DNA of 64,000 bases from Nostoc sp. 'Peltigera membranacea cyanobiont' 210A. GTDB lineage: Bacteria > Cyanobacteriota > Cyanobacteriia > Cyanobacteriales > Nostocaceae. The notes under the pieces are model-generated. The model was not told where the DNA came from, searched no databases, and saw nothing but the letters and a program-made list of their open reading frames with translations. A program made the position numbers and the translations under genes. Of this stretch, positions 59,960 through 64,000 are shown piece by piece; within the stretch, counting starts at the first letter, position 1; the number at the start of each line of letters is the position of its first letter. The stretch lies in the NCBI RefSeq assembly GCF_002246015.1, contig NZ_NOLJ01000006.1, forward strand, positions 252,232-316,231. The letters are read 5' to 3'.

Positions 59960-61327
59960 ATGAATAGCCCAGTTTACCAAACTGTGATTCTTGGTGGTGG
60001 CTTCACCGGCTTATTTACAGCCTTACACCTAGCTCACGAACATTATCCTCGCTCTGTGATTTTGATCGATCAAAATGAAAGCTTTTGCTTTAAGCCATTA
60101 CTCTACGAATATTTCAGTGGCGAGATGGATGCTTTTCAAGTAGTACCGCGTTTTGTAGAATTGCTTAAAGGTAGTGGTGTAATTTTTGTTCAAGATGCAG
60201 TGGAATCGATAGACTTGCATCAACAACAGGTCAAATTAGCTTCAGGAAACTCCTACAACTACAGTAACTTAGTCTTAGCTTTGGGTAGTGTTACTGCTTA
60301 TCATCATCTTGAAGGTGCTAAAGAATACGCTTTCCCTTTTTGGACAGAAGCAGATGCGATCGCTCTCGATCGGCATTTAGGCGACTGTTTGCAAAAAGCA
60401 ATCAAAACTGAAGATCCAGAACAACGTCGCCAACTGCTAACAGTAGTTGTAGTTGGTGGTGGTGCAAGTGGTGTAGAAATGGCAGCTACCTTAGCTGATT
60501 TACTCCCACATTGGTATAGCGCTATGGGAGGAAATTCTAGTGAAATCCGGGTGGTATTGCTCAATCACGGACAAGAAATTCTCAATGGTGATATTAACAA
60601 TCCTCTGCGTCCAATCGCTGAGAAAGAATTACAAAAACGCACGATTCCAGTTGAAATACTTACGGGAGCAGAAGCCACTACTATTCATGCCAATGCCATT
60701 GAGTATAAGCGCAATGAGCAAATTGAGACATTGCCAACATATACCGCAATCTGGACAGCTGGCACTTCTATTCACCCACTAATTAAAGATTTACCAATTT
60801 CTCAAGAACATCGCGATCGCCATAACCGCCTTCTAGTGACTCCTACAATGCAACTACTCGACTTTCCAGAAGTATTTGCAGGCGGGGATTGTGTAGCAGT
60901 TCAAGATAATTCACTACCGCCAACAGCCCAAGTTGCTTATCAGCAAGGAGCCAATATTGCCCAAAATTTGAAAGCATTAGCTTTAGGCGAAGACCTCAAA
61001 CCAGCAAAGGTAAATCTACGCGGAACTCTCTTAAAATTAGGTTTAAATGATGCTGCTGCTAACTTATTCAATATTTTTGAAGTTGCAGGCGAATCCGGGC
61101 ATTTAATTCGTCAAGGAACTTATTTAACACTATTACCAACACCAATTCATGACTTTAAAGCAACAACTGAATGGGTGGATGAAGAGATTTTTCATCACCA
61201 CCTCGATCCTCATGATGTGGGCAAAAAAGTTGTTCAAGCAGTGGAAGTGGTTGGTGCAGGAGTTATGGGTGTTTTAGCTGCCAGAAAATTATTGAAAATG
61301 TTGGGTTCGGAGGATAAAAGAGACTAG
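59960..61327 (+). CDS. Type II NADH dehydrogenase-like FAD oxidoreductase (NDH-2)
   Basis: A 455-residue monotopic flavoprotein. The FAD-binding motif is VILGGGFTGLFTALHL at residues 8-23, the NAD(P)H motif TVVVVGGGASGVEMAATL near 167, and the second FAD motif FAGGDCVAVQD near 303. PPTAQVAYQQGANIAQNL is the usual quinone-site region. The C-terminus carries an amphipathic helix (VVQAVEVVGAGVMGVLAARKLL) for membrane attachment. GGAGG lies ten bases before ATG. It follows the quinol-oxidase-type genes, so the operon could form a short NADH-to-quinone-to-oxygen chain. Substrate preference (NADH or NADPH) is not read here. Confidence 0.9.
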   Translation: MNSPVYQTVILGGGFTGLFTALHLAHEHYPRSVILIDQNESFCFKPLLYEYFSGEMDAFQVVPRFVELLKGSGVIFVQDAVESIDLHQQQVKLASGNSYNYSNLVLALGSVTAYHHLEGAKEYAFPFWTEADAIALDRHLGDCLQKAIKTEDPEQRRQLLTVVVVGGGASGVEMAATLADLLPHWYSAMGGNSSEIRVVLLNHGQEILNGDINNPLRPIAEKELQKRTIPVEILTGAEATTIHANAIEYKRNEQIETLPTYTAIWTAGTSIHPLIKDLPISQEHRDRHNRLLVTPTMQLLDFPEVFAGGDCVAVQDNSLPPTAQVAYQQGANIAQNLKALALGEDLKPAKVNLRGTLLKLGLNDAAANLFNIFEVAGESGHLIRQGTYLTLLPTPIHDFKATTEWVDEEIFHHHLDPHDVGKKVVQAVEVVGAGVMGVLAARKLLKMLGSEDKRD

Positions 61328-61857
61328 TACCGCAAGGCGGAAGTCAAAAGTTAACACTGAGCGGAGTCGAAGTGTCAAAAGTCAAAAGAATTGTATTCCA
61401 AGCTCTTGCACTATTTGAAATAGTATGTTTATTTCCGCCGTGTTGTACTAGGGATTAGTAATCTATCAAGTTTAAATTGATGAGTAAACAAGTTCGTAGT
61501 GAGTTAGGGCGGTCTTCTCTACGAGACGCTTCGCGTTCGCATAAAACTAACGAACCCGTTCGATAAGGACTTTAGTGCTTAGAAAATAAGGACTAAAGTC
61601 CTTACTACAAACTCTTTATTACTAGCGCAATTTCGTGCGACATAAATTTTAATACATTTAGTCATGGTTTTGTCACAATTTCGCAATAGCTTTGTCAATA
61701 CAACGTGTGATGCTATAGCTCTGGCTTCGGAAATAGTCTCAGACTAAACCCACACACCAGAATCTACAGAAGAGAATCACTTAAGGCACAGTACCTTATG
61801 AAGATGACTCTTCAAATAGAAATTGCAAAATCTCATACAGTTGTAAGGAACAAGAAA
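61328..61857. other. Intergenic region with hairpin and dispersed repeats
   Basis: Holds a short cactgagcggagtcgaagtg repeat near 61360, a tctacgagacgcttcgcgtt repeat near 61512-61545 and the hairpin at 61564-61604. The last 100 bases are the upstream region of the peptidoglycan-binding protein gene. Confidence 0.6.
61564..61604. repeat. Inverted repeat with 13-base arms
   Basis: Arms TAAGGACTTTAGT and ACTAAAGTCCTTA are perfect reverse complements separated by 15 bases. It could form a terminator-like hairpin after the NDH-2 gene or be a dispersed repeat. Confidence 0.7.
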
Positions 61858-62268
61858 ATGAATTGGAAAGTACTTGCTTTGCTCCCTGCTTTGACTCTAG
61901 CTACTGCCGTGCCTGCTTACTCTTTAACTAATAATAAAAGCCAAAATTCGGCTACTGCTACCCACATTGCCCAAAGTACTCAGCAAGGCAACACTATGAA
62001 AAAAGCTAATGCTGTACCAAAGCTTAGTGCCAAGCACAAGTCTAATCATCTGGCAAAGCGTAGTACTGGTACTGTACTGACGGTAGGCAGCAGAGGAGAG
62101 ACAGTGAAAACTGTTCAGAATTCTTTAAAGCAACAAGGATTCTATACAGGAAGTGTGAATGGTGTGTTTGATAACAAGACTCGTGCCGCTGCGATCAAAT
62201 TTCAGAAATCTAAAGGATTAAGAGCAGACGGAATAATTGGACATCGGACTTTAGCCGCTCTTAAATAA
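61858..62268 (+). CDS. Exported peptidoglycan-binding (PG_binding_1) domain protein
   Basis: About 136 residues. I start at ATG 61858 (MNWKVLALLPALTLATAVPAYS) because AAGGA is eight bases upstream and this gives a clean signal peptide cleaved near residue 22; a longer frame from 61798 does not. A Ser/Thr/Lys-rich linker follows. The C-terminal PG_binding_1 domain (about 72-136) has LTVGSRGETVKTVQNSLKQQGF, GVFDNKTRAAAIKFQKSKGL and ADGIIGHRTLAAL. It probably binds peptidoglycan in the periplasm and has no catalytic domain. It stands alone, with a long upstream region. Confidence 0.87.
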   Translation: MNWKVLALLPALTLATAVPAYSLTNNKSQNSATATHIAQSTQQGNTMKKANAVPKLSAKHKSNHLAKRSTGTVLTVGSRGETVKTVQNSLKQQGFYTGSVNGVFDNKTRAAAIKFQKSKGLRADGIIGHRTLAALK

Positions 62269-62446
62269 AATAGTTTACTAATATCCTCATTGCTAAAATG
62301 CTTTAAAGACAAAAGGCTAGGAAATAAATTCTAGCCTTAAAATACTAACCCAATTTTTTCTATTTTTCTATCTGTGTAGGTCGGGGAGACACCGTATTCT
62401 GGAGCCAGCGCCCTCTTCTCTACTTATTCACTTTTAGCGATATTGT

Positions 62447-63082
62447 TCAAGATACTCCAGAAACTCCTCTATTAATTGATACCAATTGTTCGTAATCCTT
62501 TGGTGTATCAATATCTATATCCCCTAGTGGAAACGGAATAGAAAACACTTCATTAAGGTTATGATTAATAACTTTTTTCGCTCCTGAAGTTTCTTTTAAA
62601 GCGGCAAGTTCTGAAAAAAATGTCTGACTAAATAGAGCAGGTACACCTAATGTGTCTCCATATTCACAAGCAATAATCGGTTTTTTTGTCAAATAATATG
62701 TATCAACAAGTTGATTGATAATTTGGGGAGAAACAAATGGCTGGTCGCAAAGTGTAATAACTACTGCTTCTATTTTTTGCGGAAGATTATTTAACAATTC
62801 AATACCACTCTTGATTGAAGTACTCATTCCACAAGCCCAATCCGAGTTCTTAACTACTCTAACGGGAAGTTGTTTAATTTGGGGATGAATCTGTTCTGCG
62901 TTGGCTCCAAGTACTACTACCACAGGTTGACAAACTGAAGCGATCGCAATTTCTGTAATATATTGTAAAAAACTACGCCCTTGGTAAAACAATAGTTGTT
63001 TCGGTGTACCCATCCTAGTAGATGCACCAGCAGCAAGAATCATAATGGCTATGCTTGATTTCTCGTTGTCTATAGCAGTCAT
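62447..63082 (-). CDS. MocA/MobA-type nucleotidyltransferase, molybdenum cofactor cytidylyltransferase-like
   Basis: A 211-residue NTP-transferase-fold protein. The signature MILAAGASTRMGTPKQLLFYQG at residues 14-35 is that of MocA and related enzymes that attach CMP to the molybdenum cofactor. VVITLCDQPFVSP near 105 is the metal-binding Asp segment. FSIPFPLGDIDIDTPKDYEQL near the end is also typical. It begins nine bases after the XdhC-like gene, so the two form an operon and probably serve a xanthine-dehydrogenase-type enzyme encoded outside the window. Confidence 0.88.
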   Translation of the reverse strand: MTAIDNEKSSIAIMILAAGASTRMGTPKQLLFYQGRSFLQYITEIAIASVCQPVVVVLGANAEQIHPQIKQLPVRVVKNSDWACGMSTSIKSGIELLNNLPQKIEAVVITLCDQPFVSPQIINQLVDTYYLTKKPIIACEYGDTLGVPALFSQTFFSELAALKETSGAKKVINHNLNEVFSIPFPLGDIDIDTPKDYEQLVSINRGVSGVS

Positions 63083-63091
63083 ACATAAAAA

Positions 63092-64000
63092 CTATGTGGT
63101 AAGTAGCAAGTTTGAGTTGCTTTCATAACATTGGTGAATTGGTTGATTGCGATTTCTTAAAAAATCACCATTACGGTTTGTTAGCACTGCTTGAATTTCT
63201 GCAATAATAGCGATCGCTATTTCTTCTGGTGTATCTGCTCCGATATCAATCCCAATCGGGCCATGCAGTCTGGTTAATTGTTCAGTAGTATAATCTATTC
63301 CTTGCGAACCTAAATCTTCAAGCAATCTTTCAGTACGCGCCTTTGGGCCTAAAACCCCTATGTAGCGCGCAGGAGATGGCAGCAACGTTTTCAAAATTTC
63401 TAGGTCATCAAGATAATTATGCGTCATCACTACAGCAACTGTGTTGACATCTATAAATACCTGTTTTTGTAAAATTTCTCGCCGAGTCAGAATCACATCA
63501 CAAGCTATTGGAAATCGCGCTTTAGTTGCCTCATTAGCTCGACAATCGACTACAGTAACGTCCCAACCTAATGCTTGAGCAAACTGTGCTACGGGTATAG
63601 CGTCATAACCTGCACCAAATATTACTAAAGGCGTGGGTGGTTGGATGACTTCAATAAAAACTTCTGCACTGCCTAAAGGTAACTGATAGTTTTTTACACT
63701 AGACTTTTGATTAGTAAAAGCTGCTTGAGTATCTACTTGCAGAGATTGAATTAAATTTGGATCTTTGATGTCAGCGATCGTTTTACCATCAGGATACAGC
63801 AGTAAGCGCGACCCAAGTTTCACATCTACCTCGCCTTCAAAGGCAAAGACTGTAGCAATAATACCCAAATGTTTTTGATTGAAGCACTCTTGCGTAAAAG
63901 CGATCGCATTCGGTAAATTTTCTTTTTCAAGACGTTCGATGAGAACTTGCACTGTCCCATTGCACCCCAAACCAAAGCCCCAAAGAATATCTTCTGAGGC
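63092..64000 (-). CDS. XdhC/CoxI family molybdenum hydroxylase maturation protein (5' end outside window)
   Basis: The frame is open from the stop at 63092 to the right window edge (303 codons) and continues beyond it. The visible start region reads ASEDILWGFGLGCNGTVQVLIE, whose GCNGxV segment is the XdhC_CoxI N-terminal domain. The C-terminal Rossmann domain has LVIFGAGYDAIPVAQFAQALG near the middle and HGPIGIDIGADTPEEIAIAIIAEI near the end. Such proteins bind molybdenum cofactor and help insert its sulfurated form into xanthine-dehydrogenase-type enzymes. A TTG at 63970 is not the true start. It lies nine bases upstream of the MocA-type gene. Confidence 0.9.
   Translation of the reverse strand, partial: ASEDILWGFGLGCNGTVQVLIERLEKENLPNAIAFTQECFNQKHLGIIATVFAFEGEVDVKLGSRLLLYPDGKTIADIKDPNLIQSLQVDTQAAFTNQKSSVKNYQLPLGSAEVFIEVIQPPTPLVIFGAGYDAIPVAQFAQALGWDVTVVDCRANEATKARFPIACDVILTRREILQKQVFIDVNTVAVVMTHNYLDDLEILKTLLPSPARYIGVLGPKARTERLLEDLGSQGIDYTTEQLTRLHGPIGIDIGADTPEEIAIAIIAEIQAVLTNRNGDFLRNRNQPIHQCYESNSNLLLTT

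Overview
The window is chromosomal DNA from a filamentous, probably heterocyst-forming cyanobacterium of the Nostoc/Anabaena type. The evidence is very frequent GCGATCGC (HIP1) octamers, short tandem heptamer and octamer repeats between genes, dispersed MITE-like repeats, a multi-GAF phytochrome-like kinase, a phytochelatin-synthase-like gene, an EGY-type site-2 protease and a CuA-less cytochrome oxidase operon. Everything here was read by eye. Comparisons to 23S rRNA, tRNA and protein families are from memory and have not been run as searches.

Layout. 1-2649 (-): a sensor kinase whose 3' end lies outside the window, with three 185-residue tandem red/green cyanobacteriochrome GAF domains. 3293-10392 (-): housekeeping genes rpmB, htpG and metH plus a methyltransferase. 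11038-25164: a DUF4126 membrane protein, a leucine-rich-repeat Roco GTPase, two peptidoglycan amidase-type proteins, a UbiH-type hydroxylase, an M50 protease, a degenerate metallo-beta-lactamase-fold protein beside a phytochelatin-synthase-like protein, and dnaG. 25516-26290: a dioxygenase pseudogene next to an insertion-sequence stub. 26400-32271: a TPR protein, two glycosyltransferases and an acyl-CoA synthetase.

32296-39026 (-) is the most unusual region. A Ro60/TROVE-type vWA protein is surrounded by six co-oriented structured RNA elements, called A to F here. All share one Y-RNA-like scaffold: a terminal stem, an asymmetric internal loop with conserved 5' GCCCYRA and 3' ACTTG, a second stem, and a conserved TACATA box. 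Each scaffold carries a different insert, or cargo. A carries the 23S sarcin-ricin loop plus the L11-binding GTPase-associated centre. E carries a circularly permuted 23S helix 68-71 region. D carries a circularly permuted class II tRNA. C carries a tRNA with a Phe (GAA) anticodon. F carries a tRNA-like domain with a CUA anticodon, itself nested inside a second, split tRNA. B carries only a hairpin. Interleaved on the same strand are a 66-residue possible beta-grasp protein, a 241-residue unknown, a frameshifted SEC-C protein, an unknown 277-residue protein and a ThiF/E1-like enzyme. A strong promoter with a CopY/BlaI-like palindrome over its -10 box precedes element F. I read this as a Ro60-Y RNA system that displays mimics of the core translation machinery, possibly as decoys, sensors or repair guides. 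A ubiquitin-like tagging branch is possible.

39405-54275: a large hybrid histidine kinase, a YnfA-type membrane protein, ammonium transporter, SGNH hydrolase, ispH, a GH15 glucoamylase-type enzyme and a cation diffusion transporter. 54988-61327 (+): an apparent operon of two DUF2231 membrane proteins, cytochrome oxidase subunits II, I and III, a small membrane protein and a type II NADH dehydrogenase. Subunit II has lost the CuA ligands, so the operon probably encodes a quinol oxidase of the ARTO/Cox3 type. 61858-64000: a peptidoglycan-binding exported protein and a MocA/XdhC molybdenum-hydroxylase maturation pair, the last running off the right edge.
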